DNA from: Amia ocellicauda
Taxonomy: Eukaryota; Chordata; Actinopteri; Amiiformes; Amiidae
Direction of reading: 5' to 3'
NCBI RefSeq assembly: GCF_036373705.1
Contig: NC_089863.1
Location: forward strand, 6,073,357 to 6,137,356
Length of the DNA: 64,000 bases
The position numbers were made by a program, and so were the translations under genes. Under the pieces are notes generated by a model. The model was not told the origin of the DNA, did not search any database, and saw only the letters and a program-made list of their open reading frames with translations. Shown in pieces: positions 12,073-24,880 of this stretch; position 1 is the stretch's first letter, and every line of letters starts with the position of its first letter.

Positions 12073-13435
12073 GAACACAGAACACACATTTCCACAAATT
12101 ATATGCAGCAACAACTCAATTTGGAACACAAAAACAAAAACACATAATACAGCACAAAGTCTGTACTCAAGGCAAAGGAGAAGTCTATGCTTGGGTCCTG
12201 CCTGCTGTCCATAGTCCTCAAGATTCTCTCTGCCTTCAGTGGACGTCGTTCAGCACAATTACGCAGGTTCATTATAGTGGTGGGCACATCTGGCACCTAA
12301 GAAACCAAAAAAATATGTTCTCATTTCAATACATTGTTTTTTTAGTTAAACTATTTGACTTTGAACTCAGATTGAGATTAAAATCACTTTTCCAAAGTAA
12401 AACCTGACCAAGAAAGCCAGCAGCTCTACAATAAAACAATACACACAATATAAATAAGATAAGAATGATGTCTGTCAGTAGATGAAGTTGAGATACATAT
12501 TGGTTATTTTGAGTTAATGTTTAATGTTTAGAGAAGTCAAGAAGTCAAAATACAGATCAGAATTACAGATAATTTTAAATAATGTGTAGTGACAAGGACA
12601 TGTTCAGAGAAACAAATGTCATAAAAAGTTATATCTATTTACTTTTAAAATATATGATAGTTTTCATACGTTATATTTTTTTGTCCAAGCAGTAAACCAT
12701 GCAAATCTACAGTTTGATACGTATCTCTTAAACTGTAAACAGACTCATCTTCTCTGAAGAGGGATGGTGAGAGTAAAATGGCAGCCCCCAATTGTAGTCC
12801 TGAAAGGCAATATACAGAAAATATTTAAAACACTTGGACAGTTTAGTTGCATATTCTATTATGCATTCAGAATGTATTTGAGACAGGTAAGGCTCACTGA
12901 ACAGAAACATTAACCTTTCTGCTCGCGCTCATCCAGACAGTCTTGAAGGTAAAGACGCTGATCTTTTAACTTGGATGTCAGCGTTCAGTTCAGATTTTGA
13001 AGTGCCATCTTGTCCAGCTGTGTTACTACCATCCTGCCAGTGTCCACCTGGAAGACAGTTTTCATCTCCCACACAAACGTCAAGGAAAAACATTTTCTGG
13101 AATTCACCATGTGTCTTTACCACCTCAATAATAAATAAGGATATACAATGTTGTTACCATGCACACAATATTGTACATGTGGCACAGCATTCCATACATG
13201 GAATAAAATGACATCAATTTTCAATTTTGGAATTCTTAGGCAAGGGAATTTCTCTGGTGGTGTGCCTGGCTATGAAGTCCCTGCGATGTCCCTGGCTGCT
13301 CCTCATCTTCTCCTGGAGTAATTCTACATTGGGGCTCAGTTGCCATTGCTCTGATATGGCCTGCAACTCTCCTTTCATCCTCTCCCAAGTCCCTGGCCTC
13401 TCCTCTAGACTGTAATAATCAATTTAATTCACAAC
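11541..13435. other. No gene seen; AT-rich intergenic sequence
   Basis: Contains an (ATTT)n tract near 11592-11613 and an (AT)n tract at about 12040-12070. Short open frames have no recognisable domain. Confidence 0.55.
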
Positions 13436-13439
13436 TTCA

Positions 13440-14270
13440 CACACTTTCCAACACAGCAATATCTGTAGTGTTGAAATCCCAGTGTTAATAATATAATGTT
13501 AAAATCAGTGTTGTTTCAACACTAAAAAGATTCAGTTGACACTTTGAGAGTTAAACCATCTTGAGAGTCAGTGTTAATACTGGGTATCAAATTAAAGAGT
13601 GTTGATTTTACACTGTACTGGTGTAAAACCAAAGAATGTACCATACCCACAATACATTGTGGTAGTTTCGTGAATAATTGTTGTTTTATGGTTTTATTTT
13701 TCCTTAATAATTCTATAAATGTCAATTATTGTACATTAATTATTGTTTCAGGGTAAAATGTATCTTTACCCACCAATGTATTTATATTTGTGTTGTCAGA
13801 TTTTTCAACCCTAAAATGAACTCATGTCTTTGAGTCAACCTCAAACCAGAATGTTTGGCTATTTACCTGTTTGTGGTGGTGCTCATAAGCATTACCTGTA
13901 TATGCCTGACCCGTTTGCATGTTTGATTGGGTCTGGGTATTTATTTACTGAAAAGTAAATTGTAAACCAATATATATTTTCTCTCTCTCTCTAACAAAGG
14001 ACTGCTAGATTTTAATACACAATATCAATTATACACATGCACATATTTCTGATCATCCAGAGTGTATAGAAGCAAATCTTGTGATGTTGCTAGTTATCGT
14101 TTGATTGATAGAGGCAGAGTAAACAGGGGTTTAACAATTTAATGGAGTAACAGCGTTAACACTGGTGAGAGTAGTGCACTTATAAGAGTTGCTTATTTAA
14201 CTCCCTGAGAGCAGAACTTTTAACTCTGAAGTGTTGGAGTTACTTCAACACTGGTGAATTTACTGTGAAA
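13440..14270. mobile_element. Probable non-autonomous DNA transposon
   Basis: Both flanks carry the same theme of GTGTTGAA/TTCAACACT, AGTGTTAA and AACACTGGTG motifs in opposite orientation (about 13460-13630 and 14135-14262), with unrelated AT-rich sequence between. This is a common layout of fish MITEs. Exact ends and target duplications could not be fixed. Confidence 0.4.
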
Positions 14271-14566
14271 ATGCTTTCAGACCTGATCCGGTCAGGCTCT
14301 CTGTGATGACTTCTAATGTAGGCCCATCTATTTCATGCTCTGCATAAAAGACCAAGGCATATTAAAATAGTTTGTTAAATTATCCTTATTTGTAAAATGA
14401 CCTCTTTTTGGTGGCCGTTTTAAACTGCAATACATTGTTTCTAGTGGGTGCATACAGACATTAATTTGGATGTATCGATTATTTTAACTGTGCTAAAGGC
14501 AAGTGTCACCAATGCAGGTAATTGTGTTCAAGGCAATGGTCATTTCACAGACTGATGGTTAGTGGT

Positions 14567-15905
14567 TATAAGAAAGTTTACAAATGAGGGGAGGCAATTC
14601 GACCCATCGTGCTTGTTTGGTGTCCATTAATAACTGAGAGATCCAAGGATCCTATCCAGCCTATTTTTAAATGTTCCCAAATTTTCAGCTTCTTCCACAT
14701 CGCTGGGGAGTTTGTTCAGATTGTGATGCCTCTCTGTGTGAAGAAGTGTCTCCTGTTTTCCATCTTGAATGCCTTGAAGCCCAATTTTAATTTGTGTCCC
14801 CGGGTGCGTGTGTCCCTGCTGATCTGGAAAAGCTCCTCTGGTTTGATGTGGTCGATGCTCTTCATAATTTTGAAGACTTGGATCAAGTCCCCACATAGTC
14901 TCCTCTGTTCCAGGGTGAAAAGGTTCAGTTCCTCAGTCTCTCAGTAGGACATTCCCTTCAGACCTGGAATAAGTCTGGTTGCTCTCCTCTGAACTGCCTC
15001 TTTCTTGAAGTGTGGAGCCCAGAACTGTCCATAGTATCCAGATGAGCTCTAACTAGTGCATTGTACAGTCTGAACATCACTGCCCTTGTTCTCAATTCTA
15101 CACTTTTGACAATATACCCTAACATCCTGTTTGTCTTTTTTATTGCTTCCCCACATTGTTTGGATGGAGAAAGTGAGGAGTCCACATAGACTCCTAGGTC
15201 TTTCTCATGCGATACTTCATCTAGATCTATTCCTCCCATAGTGTAATTATAGTGGATATTTTTGTTACCTGCATGTATTACCTTGCACTTGTCCACATTG
15301 AATTTAATCTGCCAGGTGTTGGCCCACAACTGAATATTATCTAAGTCCCTCTGAATAGCCTGTGCTGCCGAGATTGTATCTGCTGAGCCACCTAATTTAG
15401 TATCATCTGCAAATTTGACAAGTTTGCGAACTATCCCAGAGTCCAGATCATTAATATAGATTAGAAAAAGCAAAGGCCCTAGTACTGATCCCTGTGGAAC
15501 TCCACTAACAACCTCACTCCAGTTAGAAGCAACTCCTCTAATCAACACCCTTTGTTTCCTACACATCAACCAGTTCATAATCCATCTGCTTACCCTGAAT
15601 GCCTACAGCTTCCAATTTGAGGATCAATCTTTGGTGTGGAACCTTATCAAAAGCTTTTTGAAAATCTAATTATATAATATAATATGCTTTCATGTGATCT
15701 ACAGCTGCAGATGCATGTTCAAAAAATTCAAATAAATTAGTAAGACACGATCTGCCTCGTCTAAATCCATGTTGACTATCTCCAAGAATATGGTTTTCAT
15801 TAAGATGCTCCTCTATTTTCTGTCCAATCATTTTTTCCAACATTTTACAAGTGATGCAGGTGAGACTGATTGGTCTGTAATTTCCTGGCTCAGTTTTGTC
15901 CCCTT
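14567..15905 (-). mobile_element. CR1/L2-like LINE, reverse transcriptase part (family T, copy 1)
   Basis: On the minus strand a 206-codon frame (15578-14958) contains the RT core: GVPQGSVLGPLLFLIYINDL followed by FADDTKL, the catalytic YxDD-type block. Upstream on that strand (15905-15600) a NYRPISLT block is readable in a broken frame. Downstream (14900-14627) comes the ORF2 end with FKNRLDRIL. Frameshifts and stops show it is dead. Its low-coordinate end keeps a remnant of the TTATGTTC tail seen complete at 27536. Confidence 0.85.
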
Positions 15906-16194
15906 AATGAAAATATACAAACAAAATGAATACTCAAAATTGTATTAAAGCACTAAAGGGGTATTCTTACCTTTTCTAGATTCTAGTCTGCATCATGGTA
16001 GCAGTCCAATGAGTGATAGTCTGCTTCATCTCCTGGCATATAGGATATCCATATGCGGGAGAGTCCACAAGCTCATTAAAATTGGGTTCATTTTCATGGT
16101 AAATGAGTGAGATATTTGGCATAGGAAAATTTTCACTGGACAATATGGACATTGATAAGAATGTGATGCCATTCATAGTGCCTCACCAAGAAAT

Positions 16195-16860
16195 ACAGTA
16201 CTGTGCACAAGTTTTAGGCAGGTGTGAAAAAATGCTGTAAAGTAAGAATGACTTCAACAATAGACTTGTTAATAGATTATATTTATCATTTGACTAAATG
16301 CAAAGTAAGTGAACAGAAGAAATATCTGCATCAAATCTATGTTTGGTGTGACCACCCTTTGCCTTCAAAACAGCATCAGTTCTTCTAGGTTCACTTGCAC
16401 ACAGTTTTTGAAGAACTCGGCAGGTAGGTTGGCCCAAACATCTTGGAGAACTAACCACAGTTCTTCTTTGGATTTAGGCAGCCTCAGTTGCTTCTCTCTC
16501 CATGTAATCCCAGACAGACTCAATGTTGAGATCAGGGCTCTGTGGGGGCCATACCATCACTTCCAGGACTCCTTGTTCTTCTTCACGCTGAAAATAGTTC
16601 TTAATGACTTCCGCTGTACAGTGCATCCGGAAAGTATTCACAGCGCTTCACTTTTTCCACATTTTGTTATGTTACAGCCTTATTCCAAAATGGATTCAAT
16701 TAATTATTTTCCTCAAAATTCTACAAACAATACCCCATAATGACAACGTGAAAGAAGTTTGTTTGAAATCTTTGCAAATTTATTAAAAATAAAAAACAAA
16801 AAAAGCACATAAGTGTACATAAGTATTCACAGCCTTTGCCATGACACTCAAAATTGAGCT
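16195..16860. mobile_element. Nested Tc1/mariner-like relics
   Basis: A terminus-like GTACTGTGCACAAGTTTTAG at about 16199 opens one Tc1-like relic. It is interrupted at about 16616 by another beginning TACAGTGCATCCGGAAAGTA, followed by the ATTCACAGCGCTTCACTTTT block familiar from fish Tc1-like elements. No intact transposase remains. Confidence 0.65.
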
Positions 16861-18195
16861 CAGGTGCATCCTGTTTCCACTGATCATCCTTGAGATGTTT
16901 CTACAACTTGATTTGTTCATTTTAGTAGCCTAGGCTAAATCGTTTAACACAATAATCCCATCCTCATCTCCAGTAGAGTGTTTATTTTCCTTTGCGGGAC
17001 TGATCAACTGGCCCCTTCAATGATGTCTAAATGCCACACTTTTTGAAAAGTTAGTTGTGCTTAAAGGCATCAGTAACTAAAGAGACCTCTGCAATGTAGG
17101 CCACAGGGCACACACACTCATTCAATACACTCCCTCTCTCACACACACCCACACACTCACGCAATCACACGCTTACTGTTTCACCCACACTCACACATAA
17201 GTTTGACAGTTTTTGGTAGAACGTTTGAATTGTTTTGGAATATCTGGTCTGTAGTTTCTCTATTGGAGTTTAAGTAAATGTTCTTACTGCACTATTAATG
17301 TGTAAGTGTCCTCTACACCTATATTCTGAGGCTCTCAATAGATTCAGTGGTTGGAGTTGTGTTAATACTCCTTGACAAGTTCTGTTGCTACTTTCTGATT
17401 CTGTTTTTGGCTACATTTAAAATCAAAACCTATTGATCATTTAATAATTGTTGACAAAGTGCTAAAATGTTTGTTTTCAACTTCCAAATAGGTGTCCAAT
17501 GATTGCTAAATAAACAATTGATTGCTAATTGATTGTACCCTAATTGAAGTAGCTGTTTAGTAGGATTATGATTTTGCATACCATGAATGACTGCCTGACA
17601 CATAATTTATTATTATATTTATGATTAACAATCAAATGATTAATTACTTAGAAATTAGTTTCTATGAATAAAAGTTGTCTTCTTATGAATGACAAAAGAC
17701 AAGAGTCAGTGTTGCTGATGCAAAGTAGGCCCTTCATTACCAAACACCAAGTAACTAAAATAGGATACAATTATGAGTCATTAGCAAACTGTTAGTTAAA
17801 CATTAAACTGTTGGTTACTTTAAAACTATGAACTGACTATGAACTTAATAACCATACATAGCATTTATTATTATGATAATAATATAACAACCCCTTTTTT
17901 TGCTCCATTTTATTTTATTAAAATCATGGTATCTATTTTACTTTTGAATACTGTTTAGTTTCTTGTAGAGTTGTCTGATGTATTGAATATTTTCTTCATT
18001 AACAATTGTAAAACAAACTCAAATAAAACAGATTAAGATTATTCATATTTTACCAATCTATTTTAATAAAGTTATTAAGTAAAAATATGGACCCACCTAT
18101 TCTTCTTGTGATGAAGGTCTCCTGTCTCAATAAGGTGAGGCACCTGTCTCGAGGCGATTAGGGCGCCCTGGCAGCTGATTGGTTGAGGGGCCCCC
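16861..18195. other. No gene seen
   Basis: AT-rich non-coding sequence. A CA-rich patch occurs at about 17105-17195. Nothing else recognisable. Confidence 0.55.
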
Positions 18196-18199
18196 CGTA

Positions 18200-18345
18200 T
18201 GTTGCTGGGTTTATGGAAAAGGTTCCATAAAGAACCGTTTGCTGTATAAGGAATCATTTCTTCAATTGAGAATGAAAATGGTTCTATATGAAACCATAGA
18301 ATGTTGCAAAGAACCCTTTAAGAACCCCCTTTTCTAAGAGAGTAG
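18200..18345. repeat. Small palindromic MITE-like element
   Basis: AAAGGTTCCATAAAGAACC on the left and GGTTCTATATGAAACC plus AAAGAACCCTTTAAGAACC on the right form a set of inverted GGTTC/GAACC motifs in about 145 bp. Confidence 0.45.
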
Positions 18346-18399
18346 TAATAGAGTCGCCACGCCTTATTCCTTTTGTTAAGTAACTTGCAGGGCGTAGGG

Positions 18400-18684
18400 C
18401 AGTGGTTTTCAATCCTGTCCTGGAGGACCACCTACCCTGCTGGTTTTTGTCATAGCTTTTAATTTTTTTTTTAACAGTAGGGGTTTTAAGTTAAGTATAC
18501 AATTGTATAAGGAAATTATATTCTTATTAAGGAACCAACATTTTTATCAGTTACAAAATGCAATCAAAATGAGTCAAATGTAATCAAATTACTTCAATTA
18601 AGGGTTCAATTTAGTAATTGATAGCTCAGCTGGAACACAAACCAGCTGGATAGGGGTACTCTAGGACAGGTTTGATAATCACTG
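18400..18684. mobile_element. Non-autonomous hAT-like element (family 1, copy B)
   Basis: Begins CAGTGGTTTTCAATCCTGTC and ends in the approximate complement, TTTGATAATCACTG. It is flanked by GCGTAGGG and GCATAAGG, a 6-of-8 match consistent with a decayed 8-bp hAT target duplication. Confidence 0.65.
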
Positions 18685-19540
18685 GCATAAGGAATGCTGG
18701 CAATTAACCCATTTAAAAGGACATCAAAATAAAAAGAAACCATGAAAATTCAAGTGCTAGGGAATTTATGTGTAAATATTTGAAAAGAGACAGAGCAGAG
18801 GAGAATGACAGACACAAAAACCTGTTAAGCAATCCACCACCAACACATCAGTGTAGGCTAACAGTCAATAAGGTATTAGATCTGCTGTCTTGTATGCTAC
18901 ATCCACAATAGTTCCTTTCTAATTAAAGAACACTTAACACCAGAACCGCCAACATTTCCTACTGCAATATGCAACCACCACACCGCAAAATGTGCGGCTC
19001 CTTTATAAGACAGCTGTGTGACGAAAATGAAAAACAAAGAGTTGGATAAAACTTTATAGTTTTACATATAAAGTTGCCTCCAAATGCCTCCATCTATTAC
19101 AGCTGTTTATCAATGCAGAAAACACACTTTTCAACACTACAGTGCCTTACACTAATACAAAATAATATTCATGATCAAACAGGTGACTGATTAAGTCATT
19201 GATCCAGAGACCTGGGTTTGCAATGTGATCAAGATTGAATTCCACAGGAAAGTTAGAAACTTGCTGAGCCAATCAGCACAGGCAAACAAGAGGTATATCA
19301 GGTGCATATCTGCTTAAAAAAAATACATGATAATAATGCATGAATATATGATGTGTAGAAAATCAAGTGTTTCAGCAAATCAACACGATTGACCTTTGAT
19401 CTTGTGAGCTTTGGAGGTGATGGGACGGGTGTATGCTGTGTCCCTTCTGACACTTTACCTAGGAAAATCTACAATAGGCGTCTTGCACTTTTGACATGGC
19501 AGCAAAGAAAGTGAGAGGCTTTACTGAACTGATCGGACAC
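18685..19540. other. No gene seen
   Basis: Mixed intergenic DNA without recognisable coding or repeat structure. Confidence 0.5.
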
Positions 19541-19589
19541 ACCAACCAGACTGGGTCCCTGGCTGTCCCACGCACAGGAACTAAAACAT

Positions 19590-19700
19590 ACTGTCTAGAT
19601 TACTGGACTGGACTGGACTGTGTCTCTGCAGGACCAGAGCTGGAGACCCTGCTGGACTGAACTGGACTCTGTCTCTGCTGGACCAGGGCTCATGACCCCA
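19590..19700. repeat. ~45-bp minisatellite (GGACCAGGGCTGGAGACCCT)
   Basis: Units of the form CTGTGTCTCTGCAGGACCAG plus GGCTGGAGACCCTGCTGGACT. The same minisatellite reappears at about 20455-20640, and a single degenerate unit lies near 24640 and near 51060. Confidence 0.7.
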
Positions 19701-20290
19701 TTATTTTATGGTTTTATTTGTTTTAACAGATACGTGTTTGTTTCTGGTAAGTGTAACTGTTTTATATTTTGACAGACAAATTGCAGTAATAATGCTGTAA
19801 AACAGTAAGCTTTGATCATGTAGACACTGAACAAGGCAGGCATAATCCTGTGAACATTCATTGCCCCTGTATTGCATTTGCAGCACTTCTCACAATGCAC
19901 TGCCAATAAAACACTTCTGAAGCTGAAGTGAACTGAGCTGAACTGAATTAGACTGCAGTGCCCTGGACTGGACTGAGGGCAGTACGGTGGCACAGGGGTT
20001 GGCACCACCCTGTGCTGGATGGAGCTGCCATTGAGAATTGGATGGATTGGCCTGAGAGAGGATGCCCTGCCCGTCTCATTAAACTCTCATCAGGAACAGA
20101 CGCTGCAGCGCTGTACTGCTTGGAGACAGCAGGTCCCATCTTGATAGCAGAGCACAAGTACTGAGACGAGATGCGCCCTGTCCCAGTTGCTAATCAGTGA
20201 AGGTCGAGATACAAACACATCTCCTTCGGCCTCAGGCATGGGAGTAAACGCTAAAATGGGGCCAAGTATCCCACAGGGATGGTGGGAAAA
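19640..20290 (-). repeat. ~650-bp dispersed repeat, copy 1 (inverted relative to 50265)
   Basis: The reverse complement runs parallel to 50385-51085 over most of its length. Shared blocks include TGGGATACTTGGC, AGTACTTGTGCTCTGCTAT, GAGAGTTTAATGAGAC, AGGTGTTTTATTGGC-like and GCAATACAGGGGCAATGAA. The short TTCAG-rich end followed by a TTTTATTGGCATTGC-like stretch resembles the LINE tail at 4430, so it may derive from a non-LTR element. No coding capacity is seen. Confidence 0.6.
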
Positions 20291-20454
20291 AACTGAACTA
20301 CGTCACAGCAAAAGCCAAAGGTGGATGAAATAAAAGTACAGTTGTCTGTGTCCCTGCTGTCATGTTTCCCAATGACGTGATATGAGTTCCATTCAATTTG
20401 TGGCTAAAGATGTCCACCCTCAATGGGACTGTGTGAGTCAACATTTGGACCAAT

Positions 20455-20640
20455 AAAGCAGTTAAGAGCTGGAAGAGCAAGAACTGTGTCTCTGCAGGAC
20501 CAGGACTGGAGACCCTGCTGTACTGGACCGGACTGTGTCTTTCTAGGACAAGGGCTGGAGACCCTACTGGACTGGACTGTGTCTCTGCAGGACCAGGGCT
20601 GGAGACCCTTCTGAACTGGACTGTGTCTCTGTGGGAGATA
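20455..20640. repeat. ~45-bp minisatellite, second array
   Basis: Four units of the minisatellite found at 19590-19700. Confidence 0.75.
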
Positions 20641-21328
20641 GATGAGACAGAAGACAGTGATGGCCAGTCAGTCACCAAATTTGTTTTGTTTACTTTGGCG
20701 CAGTCCACACAACATCTAATTGGCACAGTAACTAATTTCCTTCACAAACACCTGTAGCTCATATCTCAGTCACACTGCAGTCACTCACAAAAACACCCAT
20801 GGCCGCCTACAGAAGCCAGGCAAACACACGATAATAAGAGTAATCTTAAGAAGGTCTAATTCAGTTGTACTCCAGAAGGGCCAGCTAAAAGGTTAACCAC
20901 TGAGCCATATCATACCAACTGAGGCCCTAACGGTCAGGAGTTTCAAATCTCACTGGGCTGCACGACACAAAACTGAAGCTGTTGTGAAAAACAGGGCAGA
21001 AAGCAGGGGACAGACGAGGCCATAAACGGCACGTTATCTCTGTCAACGCAGTTAATATGAAACCTGTGATATGCAAAGCACCCTTAGCACAATTACAGGG
21101 CTTTGTGTAGTGCATGGAACAAACTGTAGCTTTAACCCTGCTATTTCAGTGCTATTATTATTATTATTATTATTATTGTTATTATTATTAATAATAATTT
21201 TTAAGCTGTCATTTAAGAACAAAAAATGTTGAACTGGTGTGTGTTCAAAGAAAATGGATTGCAAGTGAATGACAAAATGGCATCATATCACACCATCAAT
21301 TTATAATACATTTGTTTCTATGTACAGT
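20641..21328. other. No gene seen; (ATT)n tract
   Basis: An interrupted ATT/AAT tract lies at about 21154-21200. The remainder is unremarkable. Confidence 0.5.
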
Positions 21329-21485
21329 ATATATATATTGCTATGAACAATGCCACAATATCTTTATTGCATGCGAGAATGATTGTGAAATTGACTTTTT
21401 CTTGCCAGTGGCTGTAAACACTGTTCTTATCAAGCACTGCTCATTCCTTCTCTGTTATATAATTCTGGTAGCAGGGCGAGATAGA
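21329..21485. repeat. 157-bp duplicated segment, copy 1
   Basis: By eye this is identical, base for base, to 25957-26113 (constant offset 4628). Its sequence is unique-looking (ATATATATATTGCT...GCAGGGCGAGATAGA). Confidence 0.9.
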
Positions 21486-21689
21486 GGGATGCAATATTCC
21501 AGCTGATGTTCGGCCCTGTGGTCAGATTATATACACTGTGTTACCAACAATAATAGAGCCATGACTCTGTACACAGCCCCAGGGGCGTCGCAAGGGGGTA
21601 GGCATCCTAGGCAATTGCCTGGGGCCCCGGGCTGAGGTGGGGCCCCCAAATGGGAAACCCCCCCCCAGGATTTATTTTGCCTGGGGCCC

Positions 21690-24300
21690 CCTGTACACAG
21701 CCCCTATAGTATAGAGCTCTGACTCTGTACACAGCCCGTATAGTATAGAGCTCTGACTCTGTACACAGCCCGTATAGTATAGAGCTCTGACTCTGTACAC
21801 AGCCCGTATAGTATAGAGCTCTGACTCTGTACACAGCCCGTATAGTATAGAGCTCTGACTCTGTACACAGCCCGTATAGTATAGAGCTCTGACTCTGTAC
21901 ACAGCCCCTATAGTATAGAGCTCTGACTCTGTACACAGCCCGTATAGTATAGAGCTCTGACTCTGTACACAGCCCGTATAGTATAGAGCTCTGACTCTGT
22001 ACACAGCCCGTATAGTATAGAGCTCTGACTCTGTACACAGCCCGTATAGTATAGAGCTCTGACTCTGTACACAGCCCGTATAGTATAGAGCTCTGACTCT
22101 GTACACAGCCCCTATAGTATAGAGCTCTGACTCTGTACACAGCCCGTATAGTATAGAGCTCTGACTCTGTACACAGCACCTATAGTATAGAGCTCTGACT
22201 CTGTACACAGCCCGTATAGTATAGAGCTCTGACTCTGTACACAGCACCTATAGTATAGAGCTCTGACTCTGTACACAGCCCCTATAGGCTAGAGCCCTGA
22301 CTCTGTACACAGCCCCTATAGGCTAGAGCCCTGACTCTGTACACAGCCCCTATAGGCTAGAGCCCTGACTCTGTACACAGCCCCTATAGTATAGAGCTCT
22401 GACTCTGTACACAGCCCCTATAGTATAGAGCTCTGACTCTGTACACAGCCCGTATAGTATAGAGCTCTGACTCTGTACACAGCCCGTATAGTATAGAGCT
22501 CTGACTCTGTACACAGCCCGTATAGTATAGAGCTCTGACTCTGTACACAGCCCGTATAGTATAGAGCTCTGACTCTGTACACAGCCCGTATAGTATAGAG
22601 CTCTGACTCTGTACACAGCCCCTATAGTATAGAGCTCTGACTCTGTACACAGCCCGTATAGTATAGAGCTCTGACTCTGTACACAGCCCGTATAGTATAG
22701 AGCTCTGACTCTGTACACAGCCCGTATAGTATAGAGCTCTGACTCTGTACACAGCCCGTATAGTATAGAGCTCTGACTCTGTACACAGCCCCTATAGTAT
22801 AGAGCTCTGACTCTGTACACAGCCCGTATAGTATAGAGCTCTGACTCTGTACACAGCACCTATAGTATAGAGCTCTGACTCTGTACACAGCCCGTATAGT
22901 ATAGAGCTCTGACTCTGTACACAGCACCTATAGTATAGAGCTCTGACTCTGTACACAGCCCCTATAGTATACAGCCCTGACTCTGTACACAGCCCCTATA
23001 GTATACAGCCCTGACTCTGTACACAGCCCCTATAGGCTAGAGCCCTGACTCTGTACACAGCCCCTATAGGCTAGAGCCCTGACTCTGTACACAGCCCCTA
23101 TAGTATAGAGCTCTGACTCTGTACACAGCCCGTATAGTATAGAGCTCTGACTCTGTACACAGCCCGTATAGTATAGAGCTCTGACTCTGTACACAGCCCC
23201 TATAGTATAGAGCTCTGACTCTGTACACAGCCCGTATAGTATAGAGCTCTGACTCTGTACACAGCCCGTATAGTATAGAGCTCTGACTCTGTACACAGCC
23301 CGTATAGTATAGAGCTCTGACTCTGTACACAGCCCGTATAGTATAGAGCTCTGACTCTGTACACAGCACCTATAGTATAGAGCTCTGACTCTGTACACAG
23401 CCCGTATAGTATAGAGCTCTGACTCTGTACACAGCACCTATAGTATAGAGCTCTGACTCTGTACACAGCCCCTATAGTATACAGCCCTGACTCTGTACAC
23501 AGCCCCTATAGTATACAGCCCTGACTCTGTACACAGCCCCTATAGGCTAGAGCCCTGACTCTGTACACAGCCCCTATAGGCTAGAGCCCTGACTCTGTAC
23601 ACAGCCCCTATAGTATACAGCCCTGACTCTGTACACAGCCCGTATAGCATACTGTCCTGACTCTGTACACAGCCCCTATAGGCTAGAGCCCTGACTCTGT
23701 ACACAGCCCCTATAGGCTAGAGCCCTGACTCTGTACACAGCCCCTATAGGCTAGAGCCCTGACTCTGTACACAGCCCCTATAGTATACAGCCCTGACTCT
23801 GTACACAGCCCCTATAGGCTAGAGCCCTGACTCTGTACACAGCCCCTATAGGCTAGAGCCCTGACTCTGTACACAGCCCCTATAGTATACAGCCCTGACT
23901 CTGTACACAGCCCCTATAGGCTAGAGCCCTGACTCTGTACACAGCCCCTATTGTATACAGCCCTGACTCTGTACACAGCCCGTATAGCATACTGTCCTGA
24001 CTCTGTACACAGCCCCTATAGTATACAGCCCTGACTCTGTACACAGCCCCTATAGGCTAGAGCCCTGACTCTGTACACAGCCCCTATTGTATACAGCCCT
24101 GACTCTGTACACAGCCCGTATAGCATACTGTCCTGACTCTGTACACAGCCCCTATAGTATACAGCCCTGACTCTGTGCACAGCCCCTATAGGCTAGAGCC
24201 CTGACTCTGTACACAGCCCCTATAGTATACAGCCCTGACTCTGTACACAGCCCCTATAGGCTAGAGCCCTGACTCTGTACACAGCCCTTATATTTTAGAG
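21690..24300. repeat. 34-bp satellite array (~77 units) with higher-order structure
   Basis: The unit is 34 bp and contains the constant core CTCTGACTCTGTACACAGC followed by a variable CCCGTATAGTATAGAG / CCCCTATAGGCTAGAG / CCCCTATAGTATACAG part. Variant ACACAGCACC marks pairs of units at 22171, 22851 and 23361, that is 20 and 15 units apart, so blocks of 510-680 bp have been re-duplicated. Because 34 is not a multiple of 3, the minus strand is open in cycling frames; those reading frames are artefacts. Confidence 0.95.
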
Positions 24301-24635
24301 CCCTGATTCTGTATGCAGGTCTTACATAGACCCCAGACACTGTATAGAACTTATAGAAAAACCTGCCCTTGAAATCTTTCTACAATAACAGTGTATCTGA
24401 TTCACAGCCGGCACAGCACTGCACAACGAATGTTGAACTTTCCTGCCTTGGCATTGGAGGCTATTGCAAAACAACTCACTTATCTCTGTGAGAGTTATTA
24501 GTTGGATATGGATATAGAACATTAAAGAGAAAAAATGCTGACAATTGTTTCAAATATAGAAACTGATAGTATTACAAGCTGTAATTATTAAAAATATGAT
24601 TATTATAACACATAGTGGGGAAAAAACAACAACAT
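24301..24635. other. No gene seen
   Basis: Transition out of the satellite into AT-rich intergenic sequence. Confidence 0.5.
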
Positions 24636-24639
24636 TGTT

Positions 24640-24880
24640 GCTGCAGAGACACCGTCTAGTCCAGCTCATGCCATGTTGCCTTTTGTAGCTCTGTCGTCAG
24701 ACTTTTCTGTTTCTTGTGTCTGTCTGTTTTGACCCTTGATACCCATGTACCCTGCTTGCCAGCCCTTTCAGGCAGTGCCCCTCTCCTCTGTTAAACATTA
24801 ATTCATAATTAATTACCATCGATGACAGAGTCTTGGGTGTGCAGTCTCGTGGTGCACATTTAGGCAGGGGCAATGGAGTC
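24640..24880 (+). repeat. Upstream flank shared with gene 2 (copy 1)
   Basis: Runs parallel, in the same orientation, to about 51060-51395. Shared blocks include CAGGCAGTGCCCCTCT, ACAGAGTCTTGGGTGTGCAG and AGGCAGGGGCAA, with small indels. Here it lies about 1.8 kb before the start codon of the first mucin gene; the other copy lies about 0.85 kb before that of the second. Confidence 0.7.

Noticed and set aside
21607..23466. Minus-strand frames of up to 191 codons repeating CTESELYTIRAVYRVRALYY
   Set aside because: The 34-bp unit is not a multiple of three, so the same peptide cycles through all frames. There is no promoter, splice or domain support.
21690..24300. CRISPR-like array of regular 34-bp repeats
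   Set aside because: Units abut directly without unique spacers, and the genome is vertebrate. It is a satellite.
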